From Paenibacillus sp. PL91 (GTDB taxonomy: Bacteria > Bacillota > Bacilli > Paenibacillales > Paenibacillaceae): a stretch of DNA of 64,000 nt. A program made the position numbers and the translations under genes. Below the pieces are notes generated by a model that saw only the letters and a list, made by a program, of their open reading frames with translations, was not told the DNA's origin and did not search any database. How positions within the stretch are numbered: the stretch's first letter is position 1; each line of letters begins with the position of its first letter. The stretch is taken from assembly GCF_012935325.2 (NCBI RefSeq), contig NZ_JABBYG020000016.1, forward strand, positions 62,001 to 126,000, read 5' to 3'. Shown one piece after another: positions 56,547 through 64,000 of the stretch.

Positions 56547-56648
56547 ATGACATCAATTGAAAATCAAAAAAAGTATGCGATCGAAATGACATTGGAGGAG
56601 CGAAGACGACGCCTGAAAAGGGTACTGATGATACGATTGAATAAATAG
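56547..56648 (+). CDS. Possible 33-residue basic peptide, unknown
   Basis: ATG 56547 has AAAGGAGCG 12 bases upstream. The product is strongly basic at its C-terminal half (LEERRRRLKRVLMIRLNK) and would form an amphipathic helix. It ends 340 bases before the dynamin operon. No family recognised; it may be a leader peptide or chance. Confidence 0.35.
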   Translation: MTSIENQKKYAIEMTLEERRRRLKRVLMIRLNK

Positions 56649-56989
56649 GATCGATATATTATTATACTAGACCGTTACCAATCTGGGCCGATTAATGGAT
56701 GGCCGCCATTTGACCAAGGCTTTTTCTTGCCGCCCCTGCCAGCGTGTTCCTATAAAGGATTTTTTTGTTGTCAGCCTTAAGACGGAAATAGTCGTTTGTA
56801 ATCAGGCCCATTTACATATGTTAGCTGAATTATTGTCATTTTTTATAGTCGACAATACTATTAATCATGTCGTATCATGGTTTTATAGGGATAAATACCC
56901 ATGTCAAAAAGGCTGCTATTGATAGGCAGTCTTTTGTTTATATTATTTCCTTAATATCACCTAATCAATGGACTAGAGGGGCTTGAAGA
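56649..56989. other. Leader region of the dynamin operon with a terminator-like hairpin
   Basis: No convincing gene. AAAAGGCTGC (56907-56916) and GCAGTCTTTT (56926-56935) form a stem with one G-U, followed by TTTA, about 50 bases before the first gene of the operon. It either ends a short upstream transcript or works as an attenuator. I could not fix a promoter. Confidence 0.5.
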
Positions 56990-57613
56990 ATGACGACGAA
57001 CGTGGAAAAATCGCTTATTCATATTCATGAAGCTAGCATGGTGCTACATTCAAATATGATGGATGCCGCTCAAGTGGCTGAGAAATCGTTAGTAGAGCTG
57101 GAAAGGCAGATTGAGCATTGCGTTTTCGTGAGCACCGAAAAAACCTCTCTGCAGATCAGTCAAATGGAAAGCAAGGTGAGGGATGAAATCGCTAAGCTGG
57201 CGAAGGAATCGACGGTTAAGTTATCAGCCGAACTTGAAAGGCTGAAGCAGTCCGCAAGCGAAATGAACGAGAGCGACAGGAAATTCATGTTTATGCTTAA
57301 GGAGCAGCATGACCAGGCCATTCACATTCATCGGAATGCCCTGGAGCAGGCTGAAAAAAAGCTAACACAGTTGGTGACCGTAGCCAGGAATGCGCTCCAT
57401 CAGCAAATGAAGGATTTACAGCAAAGTCAGAATCATATAACATCGCAAATCAGTGAACTAAGCCATTCTATACAGTCGGTAAATGAGCTAATTCGAGAAA
57501 ATGACCATTCCATTAGACAAGATCTAGAGAGCAAAGCGAAGAGAATGCAAGTCATTCAATTGAGCGGCTTCGTCGTGCTATTGGCCGCGATCATGGCAGG
57601 ATTTTTCATATAG
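56990..57613 (+). CDS. Tail-anchored coiled-coil protein, first gene of the dynamin operon
   Basis: A 207-residue protein that is nearly all predicted helix with long coiled-coil heptads (for example KVRDEIAKLAKESTVKLSAE and AEKKLTQLVTVARNALHQQM) and a single C-terminal membrane segment (about residues 188-206, VIQLSGFVVLLAAIMAGFFI). No family is recognised. The arrangement suggests a cytosolic coiled coil tethered to the membrane by its C-terminus. ATG 56990 follows GAGGGG. Its stop overlaps or abuts the next gene, so it should be made together with the GTPases, perhaps as their membrane recruiter. Confidence 0.75.
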   Translation: MTTNVEKSLIHIHEASMVLHSNMMDAAQVAEKSLVELERQIEHCVFVSTEKTSLQISQMESKVRDEIAKLAKESTVKLSAELERLKQSASEMNESDRKFMFMLKEQHDQAIHIHRNALEQAEKKLTQLVTVARNALHQQMKDLQQSQNHITSQISELSHSIQSVNELIRENDHSIRQDLESKAKRMQVIQLSGFVVLLAAIMAGFFI

Positions 57614-57627
57614 TGGGAGGGCTTCTT

Positions 57628-59181
57628 TTGCTAATCGTTTCATTCACAGGTAATGATGTTTTAATCCGAACGAAGGAATCGGACCGCTCCCTGCCTCCTA
57701 TTTTTTACTATTTTAAGAAGCGCGTTATGCTGGGCGGGTACGTGGCCAGGGCAATCGATTTATTTCCGGAATATATCTACTCGGTTTATTCGGATCACGA
57801 TGAGGAACGCTTGACGGCTTTTTTCCTGGAGCTGCATGAGTACATCGCGAGAGAGTACGATGTGCATGATTATCAAATATTGCTGCAAGCCGAGCACGGC
57901 TATTTGAAGAAAGCAGCAGCGTCTATTTTGCCGAATATACCCGTGAAGCTTGCAAATGCTCAGAGCGGCGGTAAGAAGGTGCCTGCGCTGCAAAGCATAA
58001 GGACGGAGCAAGTGTTATCCCAGATTATCGCCAATCATATCATCCGTTCGGGCCGGCTGCCAGGAGGCTTGTATGGGAAAATCAAGCGGATTCTCTTCAT
58101 GAACATTAACCGTTATTTAAAGGAGTTGCTAGACCAAGGAAGTACGGCCATTCGTCTGAAAGCCGTAAGCCGCAGCGGGATCGTTCATACTGTTCAGCAA
58201 GAGGTGAATGTTGAAATCCCATCCATACGCTATTTGCTGCAACTGCACAAGCAAGTAGCCGCCAACGATGTGGAGCGAATTCGGGATCTCTATCATCTGT
58301 ATGACGAGAATGCTAGTGTGACGTTCATCAGCCCGTTCTCCTATGGCAAATCAACGTTAATTAACGGCTTATTCGGAGAGAGCATGCTCGCGATGGATAT
58401 ACGAGCCGAGACAGCCATTATTACGAAGGTCGTAAGCGCAGACGAAAACAGGCTGTTCGTGAAATACGATAATGATCGCATTACGATGGAGAAGTTCGGA
58501 GATTACGCTGAGCTTAAGGAAAAGCTGTCTATGCTTTCGGGCGTAAGGAGTGCGGAGATACCGGCAGAGGTACAGATTCATCATACGCTGGACAGCTTTC
58601 CGGGGTTAACCATAGTTGATGCCCCTGGGCTCAACTCGAGACACGCCTGTCATAATGAAATAGCTGAGCAAGCCCTTAAAATGAGCGATCTGATACTGTT
58701 CCTCATTCATCCAGCTTCTATCGGGGATGCGGCTTTTTCGCGCCAAATGAAGCAGTTTCTGGAGATGATCAAGGAGAGTGGACAAAAGCACGGCTTCGTG
58801 CTGACGAAATGGGATCAGTACAGCAATCATTACGACAGCATCATCAAGGAGCTTGCCATTGTGCTGGATGAGGTGGATTCCGAGGCGGAGCGGCACCATG
58901 TTTTTTTCGTTTCGGGTTATTTCGCGCTTTACGGCAAACAGCTGCGCGATGAGAAAATCAACATTGATGAGGTGCGTAAAGAGGGAAGCATCTATGTCAT
59001 TGAGGACGATGAGATTATAGCGGGACGACGTTTAGAGCAGGATCATGCCCAGGCGATCATTCAGCTTAGCCGAATCGGGGAACTTGAGCATTTCATTCTG
59101 GAAGGTGGCGATGGCGGTGGCGGTGCTGCAAACGAACTCCATATGGATTACGGAAAGCAGAAGACAGTTAGAGTCACTTGA
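57628..59181 (+). CDS. Dynamin-family GTPase A with extra N-terminal domain
   Basis: A 517-residue protein. Residues 1-225 form an uncharacterised domain. A dynamin-type G-domain follows: P-loop SPFSYGKSTLING (from residue 235), G2 Thr in RAETAIITKV, G3 DAPGL (331-335) and G4 TKWD (393-396). The domain closes with AGRRLEQDHAQAIIQLSRIG, also found in GTPase C of this operon. After that there is only a Gly-rich tail (GGDGGGG), so the long helical stalk of dynamins is missing. TTG 57628 is preferred because GGGAGG lies seven bases upstream; GTG 57613 overlaps it. The gene overlaps the next one by 71 bases in another frame. Confidence 0.78.
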   Translation: MLIVSFTGNDVLIRTKESDRSLPPIFYYFKKRVMLGGYVARAIDLFPEYIYSVYSDHDEERLTAFFLELHEYIAREYDVHDYQILLQAEHGYLKKAAASILPNIPVKLANAQSGGKKVPALQSIRTEQVLSQIIANHIIRSGRLPGGLYGKIKRILFMNINRYLKELLDQGSTAIRLKAVSRSGIVHTVQQEVNVEIPSIRYLLQLHKQVAANDVERIRDLYHLYDENASVTFISPFSYGKSTLINGLFGESMLAMDIRAETAIITKVVSADENRLFVKYDNDRITMEKFGDYAELKEKLSMLSGVRSAEIPAEVQIHHTLDSFPGLTIVDAPGLNSRHACHNEIAEQALKMSDLILFLIHPASIGDAAFSRQMKQFLEMIKESGQKHGFVLTKWDQYSNHYDSIIKELAIVLDEVDSEAERHHVFFVSGYFALYGKQLRDEKINIDEVRKEGSIYVIEDDEIIAGRRLEQDHAQAIIQLSRIGELEHFILEGGDGGGGAANELHMDYGKQKTVRVT

Positions 59182-60244
59182 TAAGCTGCAGCCCATGCTG
59201 CGCTTTAAAAAGGCTGTTCTGAACGAGGAGTGCGACATAACGGAGCTGCCCTCGTATGATATGGTTTATTTCTTTATTAATCCAGCTCAGATCGGCAACG
59301 CTTTTTTTATTAAAGCGGTTAAGAAAGTGTTGGAGGTTCGGAAAAATAGTAAAACGCTATTTATAGCTGTCGATAATAGTCATCTGCTAAGTGACGAGGA
59401 TCTGTATAAGGTCGAGCTTGAGCTTAAACGCTCACTTTCGTATTTGCTTTCGAATCCCGTCATTTTTACCGTTTCATCCTATTATGCTGCATTGCACAGG
59501 CAATATGTAGACGGAAAGCTTACGCTTGAGGAGCTAAGGCAGAATAGGGAGATCGTCGTGAAGGAGAAAGACGGGGCGCTTGTAACCGGTAAGCAATTGC
59601 AAGCGCATCACGCGGAGCTGCTGCTTGAGCTAAGCCGCATGGAGAAACTCTACCGACTGGTGCAGGAGGTTGCGAAAGGCTTAAAGGAAACAGGGATTGA
59701 TGTTTCCAGAAGCAACTGGCTTGTGACCGGCCCGCCGAGTACGGGGAAAAGCCAGATAGCCCGGCTGCTTCAGACGCTGCAAGGCGAAGCTTTTCATGTA
59801 ACGGACGCAGCACCCGAGCGCAAGGATCTTGGAAGCTACTATGACAAGCTCATCATCGTGTTGGATATGGAGGCGATGCGTGACGAAGCTTATATGGAGT
59901 ATATTTTCTCCAAGCATGCCACCATGGATAAGATCGTTATCGCCAACAAAATCGATGAATTCATGTTCTATCAATCAAGCCGAAAGCAGTTCGAGCTGGA
60001 AGCGTTGGACATCCTTAAAGGCTATACAAGCGAGCGCGTTTATTTTGTGTCTGCTTATTATTATGAGCAGTTTTTGCAATTGGATCGAGGAGAAACGACT
60101 AGAGAGGCTATTATTCAAAATCCAGATATCGTATTAGCCGATGCTATTGGGCTGCCTATATCCAAGGAACGCAATAAAGCCAAGCTGGCAGAGTTGCTGT
60201 TCAACCATTCAGGCTTCAATCAACTATCACAATTGCAGGAGTGA
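59111..60244 (+). CDS. Protein B: two degenerate dynamin G-domains in tandem
   Basis: About 377 residues. The first part (to about residue 190) reads like the second half of a dynamin G-domain: YDMVYFFINPAQIGNAFFIK parallels IIFMISPDSVGNEHFTEKIK in GTPase C, and TVSSYYAALHRQYVDGKL parallels EMSAYYGMKGKQLRSGDI. It lacks any P-loop. The second part has P-loop GPPSTGKS (207-214) and NKID (279-282), then FVSAYYYEQFLQLDRGE, but with hardly any switch region between. ATG 59111 lies in a GGTGGC repeat behind GGAAGGTGG. The start is uncertain, and it may once have been fused to GTPase A. Confidence 0.65.
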   Translation: MAVAVLQTNSIWITESRRQLESLDKLQPMLRFKKAVLNEECDITELPSYDMVYFFINPAQIGNAFFIKAVKKVLEVRKNSKTLFIAVDNSHLLSDEDLYKVELELKRSLSYLLSNPVIFTVSSYYAALHRQYVDGKLTLEELRQNREIVVKEKDGALVTGKQLQAHHAELLLELSRMEKLYRLVQEVAKGLKETGIDVSRSNWLVTGPPSTGKSQIARLLQTLQGEAFHVTDAAPERKDLGSYYDKLIIVLDMEAMRDEAYMEYIFSKHATMDKIVIANKIDEFMFYQSSRKQFELEALDILKGYTSERVYFVSAYYYEQFLQLDRGETTREAIIQNPDIVLADAIGLPISKERNKAKLAELLFNHSGFNQLSQLQE

Positions 60245-60249
60245 TTCAC

Positions 60250-62379
60250 ATGCTGGAAAAATTTGCGGAAACAAAAAAAATGCTATTGAATTTCAACAAT
60301 GAATTGCAGCAATCAGAATATATTGACCGTTATATCATAGAGCATTCCATGCTGGCTGACGAAATGGTCAGATTGGAGGAGGGCGAGTTTAAAATTGCGC
60401 TCGTGGCCCCTTTCAGCGCCGGCAAATCCACTTTTATTAACTCGATTATCGGCAAGGATTTGCTTAGCATGGATATTCGGGCGGAAACGTCGGTTATTAC
60501 GAAAATCAGCTATTCCGAGGATATCAAGGTGGAAATTACTTATTTTGATCAAGAAAAAACCGAGATGATTGCGACTGATCCGCAAGGCATGCCGCTGACT
60601 TATGATTCCTGCCGAGAGTTGCTGGAGAAAACAACGACTGTGCGCGATAGCAAGAATGAGGAAATGATTAAGCAGGTTATCGTTTATTGTCCACTTGAAA
60701 TATGTAAGGATAAAGTGGTAATCATCGATACTCCAGGTCTTTTCTCTAGGCACGAAAAGCACGAAGCGATTACGAATAACGTGCTCCCGCAAGTGAATGC
60801 CATTATATTTATGATTTCCCCGGATAGCGTGGGAAATGAGCATTTTACGGAGAAAATCAAAAAGTACGTGGAGTCCGCGAAAAGCTCAAGCTTGGAAGTA
60901 GATGGCGGCCATATTTTTTTCGTTATTAACAAAATTGACTATTTTAACCGAGCTGATATAGTCAAGGCGCGTCATGAATTGGAAGTGGTGCTATCCGGCA
61001 TCATTATGAATCCGAAAATTTATGAAATGTCCGCTTATTACGGAATGAAGGGCAAGCAGCTTCGCAGCGGCGACATTGAAATTAAGAGTGTTCAAACAGA
61101 CCATACGTTCAAAATTCCCGATCCTGAAGAGCCTGAATATATGATCGCAGGACGGCAGATTACGCCTGGGCATGTCGATGATATTTTGGCCTATAGCCGG
61201 ATAAATGAGCTGGAAAGCTCATTGGGCGAGTATCTTCAAGCCAAAAATGATTATTTGATCAAGGATGCTGTTTCGAGCATGCGTACTGTATTATCCGATA
61301 CTGTCAATAAGCTGAGATTTGAAATGAAGGAGCTTCAATTGACAATCAAGGAAGATAATTCGGCATACATCCAAAAAATCGATAAGCTGCGCAAAGAAAT
61401 TGAGGATGTAAGGGATGAGACGTTGAATAGCGTTAATGATCTTATTTCGAAACGTATGATCGGGGACCTTTCGGGCGGGCTAGAGGATGAGATTGCGGAT
61501 GAGATTCGAGGAGATCTGGTCGATATCACGAAGGACATTGATCGGGATCTCTACAAGAAATGGACGAAGGCGAAGCAAGGCATCGACCGTTATAATGCGG
61601 AGGATGTTCTCCAAAATGTTATTATGGATGCCGAAGATTTTCTAGTGCTAAAGGTTAAGGAAATGGTGCGAAAATCCTTCCTTAGCATTAAGAAGATTGT
61701 TTCGGCATTGATTCATGACATCCAATTGCAACTCGATAACGTGGCCGTCAAGCTGGAAGAAGTCGAGTTGAAAAACCTGGGCTCCAAAATGAACAGAATC
61801 GGAAACTTAAATGTAGAAAGTTTGGTCGGTTCGACGATGAATCAAATTGAACGCGAGTTTTCTACGAGTATCGTATCGATCGCAAAGGATTGCAAAAAGA
61901 AGGTAGAAAACGCATATAAAGCATCAATCAGCACGATAAAAAAAGCAGGTGTCTGGAATTGGCTGAAGGGTCTTGTCGGCATGGAGGACTATGAGGAGAG
62001 ATTTGATTCCATACGCTTTAAACGTGAGCTGGACGTCATTATAGATGAATTGACCGAAACGATGAAGGACAAGCTTCTCGAAAGTGATGTAGCGATAACC
62101 CAGCCTATCTTTGACATGACGAGCGATATCGTCGATAAGATGAATGCCGAGGTTATGAAAATCATCTCGAATGTCGTGAAGATCAAAGAAAACGTACTGC
62201 TTCACTTGAAAAAGGAAATGGACAAAAACGAGGAGCAGAAAGAAGCTTCGATTTTGGATATGCAGCAAAGAGCAGCAAGAATCAAAGAAATGAGAAACCG
62301 TTTCGAGGAAAAACTTGCGCGACAAGCAGAGGAGGCCGAAACGGATGGACTTCTATACGAAAAAACAGTCTATCAATAA
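60250..62379 (+). CDS. Dynamin-family GTPase C, full length
   Basis: A 709-residue bacterial dynamin-like protein. G1 APFSAGKST (53-61), G2 Thr in AETSVIT, G3 DTPG (160-163) and G4 NKID (227-230) are all intact, so GTP hydrolysis is expected. Residues about 290-709 are helical with heptads, as in a dynamin stalk, with a short amphipathic segment around residues 563-577 (GVWNWLKGLVG) that could insert in a membrane. ATG 60250 follows CAGGAG by nine bases and lies just after the stop of protein B. Its end overlaps the next gene by 35 bases. Related proteins remodel or protect bacterial membranes. Confidence 0.88.
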   Translation: MLEKFAETKKMLLNFNNELQQSEYIDRYIIEHSMLADEMVRLEEGEFKIALVAPFSAGKSTFINSIIGKDLLSMDIRAETSVITKISYSEDIKVEITYFDQEKTEMIATDPQGMPLTYDSCRELLEKTTTVRDSKNEEMIKQVIVYCPLEICKDKVVIIDTPGLFSRHEKHEAITNNVLPQVNAIIFMISPDSVGNEHFTEKIKKYVESAKSSSLEVDGGHIFFVINKIDYFNRADIVKARHELEVVLSGIIMNPKIYEMSAYYGMKGKQLRSGDIEIKSVQTDHTFKIPDPEEPEYMIAGRQITPGHVDDILAYSRINELESSLGEYLQAKNDYLIKDAVSSMRTVLSDTVNKLRFEMKELQLTIKEDNSAYIQKIDKLRKEIEDVRDETLNSVNDLISKRMIGDLSGGLEDEIADEIRGDLVDITKDIDRDLYKKWTKAKQGIDRYNAEDVLQNVIMDAEDFLVLKVKEMVRKSFLSIKKIVSALIHDIQLQLDNVAVKLEEVELKNLGSKMNRIGNLNVESLVGSTMNQIEREFSTSIVSIAKDCKKKVENAYKASISTIKKAGVWNWLKGLVGMEDYEERFDSIRFKRELDVIIDELTETMKDKLLESDVAITQPIFDMTSDIVDKMNAEVMKIISNVVKIKENVLLHLKKEMDKNEEQKEASILDMQQRAARIKEMRNRFEEKLARQAEEAETDGLLYEKTVYQ

Positions 62380-63040
62380 ATATATCGATAAAATTTATGA
62401 TCAGCTTAATCAAGATGTGCTAATGATTAGCGAATACAGCACATTAATGAAGAAATGTGGATTGGAAACGAGCAAGCTATCCAACTATGCTCTTGCCATT
62501 AAAGAAGAGATAAAGAGAGAACTTGCGGTTTGGCCCTCCTTCAAGAACTTGACCGCTGAAGATAGGGAGCATTTGCTGTCCGACGTAGATCGCATTCACC
62601 GGGAGTTGCGGATTCCTCCATTTACGATAGGCGAGGATGCTTGCATGGATACCGTAATGGAGAGCTCAAGTGTGGTGCAAGCGGTACATGGCTCAACTGC
62701 AGGCATACGCAAGGAGCCGTTCTTGAATATGGGCACAGCTGCCGGCGCCATCGTGGGAGTCGGAGTTGGATTGCTGCTAACGAAAAGCCTGCCGATTCTG
62801 GTCATTGGCGGTATCGGGGGTGCCGTAGTCGGTACATTCATGGGCAAAAAGGCGTCGAGGCCGAGTCCGAGCCGCGCTGCCGCGTCTCAGGTCGGAACGG
62901 CAGATCAGGCGGTGAGCAAAAGCAAGCTGAACCGCTCGAAGGCTGCTAGGCACATCCAAAATAGAAAGACAGTTATCGCGCCAATCTTCCAGCTGTATAT
63001 CACACAGGTGGAGGACGCTTGTCGTCCCATTATGAAATAG
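62345..63040 (+). CDS. Glycine-zipper membrane protein of the dynamin operon
   Basis: About 231 residues: a soluble helical N-terminal part (about 1-125), two close membrane segments rich in Gly (about 129-146 GTAAGAIVGVGVGLLL and 150-168 ILVIGGIGGAVVGTFMG), then a basic Ser/Ala-rich linker and a C-terminal helix. Glycine-zipper pairs occur in proteins that oligomerise in membranes. No family is recognised. It starts at ATG 62345 inside the end of GTPase C, so it is translationally coupled and probably a direct partner. Confidence 0.75.
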   Translation: MDFYTKKQSINKYIDKIYDQLNQDVLMISEYSTLMKKCGLETSKLSNYALAIKEEIKRELAVWPSFKNLTAEDREHLLSDVDRIHRELRIPPFTIGEDACMDTVMESSSVVQAVHGSTAGIRKEPFLNMGTAAGAIVGVGVGLLLTKSLPILVIGGIGGAVVGTFMGKKASRPSPSRAAASQVGTADQAVSKSKLNRSKAARHIQNRKTVIAPIFQLYITQVEDACRPIMK

Positions 63041-63059
63041 GAAGAAGGTTTCTGCTGCC

Positions 63060-64000
63060 GTGCTAGAGCAAATACTTCATGTGAAGCGAATGCGTACGCC
63101 TATGGATGAAGCGTTTTTCCGTCCTGGCCAACGTATTCGAGACGACTATCAATTTTTTCAAATTAACAAACTCTCGCTCTCTGATGAACTTGAGCCAGCA
63201 GAGATACAGCTCTATATTTATGAGCGGATAAAAGAGTTTGTAGCCTCTTTGTCGAATGCGCAGTCGCCCATTATATTCCGTCTGAAAAGTGAACGCCAGA
63301 CGCGTAAAATCACGCTCTCTATAGGGGCGGTAAAAAGAAGCGGCACTTCGATTTCAGAACGCTTTGGCGCTTATTTCCAGACGTCGGATATGAAAGAGAT
63401 CGACGACCGACTGGAGCCGGTGGGTTACGAGGCTCAAGTCGTTATTACGGGTATAACTGGCAGAAACGAAACGAAATTTTTCGAATATATCGAACCCTTC
63501 GTCAGGACGGCACGCGACAAGGATGCCTTGCTGGAAATCGTTGCAAAGCCGCTCACCAAGACGGCGATTCTGCATCAGCTGGATACGGTCATAGGCATGC
63601 GGACGGGCAATTCTATAGCGCTTACGGAGAGCAGCTCGCAAAGCTTGGCGAAATCGGAAACCTATTCGACTACGCTAGGCCAAACAAGTACTGATGGGAG
63701 CAACAGTGGTGGAGGCTTAGTTGTGGTGTCGGGAGGCCGATCGACCAGTGAAGGAATCACAAGCTCTGATTCAGACACGAAGGGCACTACCGAGACCGTA
63801 ACGAAAAATAGCGAGAAAACCGATTTTCAGGCCATGGAGCTCGATAGCCTCCTTGAGAATTATATAGAAAGATTGCAGCAAGCTCTCTCCTCCGGCTTGT
63901 GGCAAACCGCCATTTCGATCTTTTCGCGAAACCGCTCAGAGCTAGTCCAAATCGGCGAAGTATACCAATCGACGTACAGTGCCAATGCGGTTGAGCCTTA
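63060..64000 (+). CDS. Large protein with Ser/Thr-rich insert, possible HerA/FtsK-like ATPase N-terminus, cut by window end
   Basis: The frame is open from GTG 63060 (after GGAAGAAGG) to the window edge, giving 313 residues. The N-terminal part is mixed alpha/beta (QLYIYERIKEFVASL, IIFRLKSERQTRKITLSIG, YEAQVVITGITGRNETKFFE). Residues about 188-255 are a low-complexity Ser/Thr/Gly stretch, then DFQAMELDSLLENYIERLQQ and GLWQTAISIFSRNRSEL. Such Ser/Thr-rich inserts before a helical segment occur in large HerA/VirB4-type DNA-pumping ATPases, but the ATPase core would lie beyond the window. The assignment is tentative. It follows the glycine-zipper gene by 19 bases and is part of the operon. Confidence 0.5.
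   Translation, partial: MLEQILHVKRMRTPMDEAFFRPGQRIRDDYQFFQINKLSLSDELEPAEIQLYIYERIKEFVASLSNAQSPIIFRLKSERQTRKITLSIGAVKRSGTSISERFGAYFQTSDMKEIDDRLEPVGYEAQVVITGITGRNETKFFEYIEPFVRTARDKDALLEIVAKPLTKTAILHQLDTVIGMRTGNSIALTESSSQSLAKSETYSTTLGQTSTDGSNSGGGLVVVSGGRSTSEGITSSDSDTKGTTETVTKNSEKTDFQAMELDSLLENYIERLQQALSSGLWQTAISIFSRNRSELVQIGEVYQSTYSANAVEP

Noticed and set aside
56695-56922. 75-codon frame before the dynamin operon
   Set aside because: It overlaps the terminator-like hairpin, has no ribosome site and no recognisable domain.

Overview
The window is a Gram-positive, low-to-mid GC Bacillota chromosome segment and looks like Paenibacillaceae (Paenibacillus or a close relative). The signs are GGAGG-type ribosome sites, T-box leaders, a CIRCE element, a Fur box, and a backbone order thiL-tsaE-tsaB-rimI-tsaD ... 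ABC-F-moaC ... tatA-tatC ... groES-groEL that matches the B. subtilis thiL-to-groEL segment. The genus is inferred from these signs, not proven.

Region 1 (1-7.2 kb) holds the 3' end of thiL, the t6A-tRNA genes tsaE/tsaB/tsaD with rimI, then leuA behind two consecutive leucine T-box leaders, a methyltransferase, and a gene-free stretch with a dense cluster of DnaA boxes. Region 2 (7.2-12.6 kb) is an ABC ATPase, an unknown 76-residue protein and a complete comQXPA quorum-sensing locus, including a 56-residue comX that is easy to miss. Region 3 (12.7-28.3 kb) holds a kinase-like phosphotransferase, an ABC-F ATPase, a 5-formyl-THF cyclo-ligase, three molybdopterin genes, tatA-tatC, a YhgE-like permease with its TetR regulator and tandem operator, a three-gene uronate-polysaccharide degradation operon, and CIRCE-groES-groEL.

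Region 4 (28.3-39 kb) is patchy accessory DNA. It holds an AT-rich dus gene, an odd tRNA-Ala(GGC), a frameshifted padR, a CPBP protease, a DUF4317 gene, an SLH-domain remnant with an in-frame stop, a Fur-boxed iron-siderophore lipoprotein with an AraC/binding-protein fusion regulator, and a MATE exporter. Region 5 (39-55.1 kb) is one metabolic unit for cell-wall sugar salvage. NamZ and NagZ release MurNAc and GlcNAc, an ABC importer brings sugars in, AnmK and a MurK/NagK-type kinase phosphorylate them, and MurQ splits MurNAc-6-P into GlcNAc-6-P and D-lactate. The adjacent GlcD/GlcF pair could then oxidise the D-lactate.

Region 6 (56.5-64 kb, running off the end) is the most unusual part. It is a tightly overlapping operon encoding a tail-anchored coiled-coil protein, two dynamin-type GTPases, a third protein that looks like two degenerate dynamin G-domains in tandem, a glycine-zipper membrane protein, and the start of a protein with a Ser/Thr/Gly-rich insert that may be a large ATPase. 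This looks like a multi-component bacterial dynamin system, perhaps for membrane protection or anti-phage defence. I cannot match it to a named system from sequence alone.
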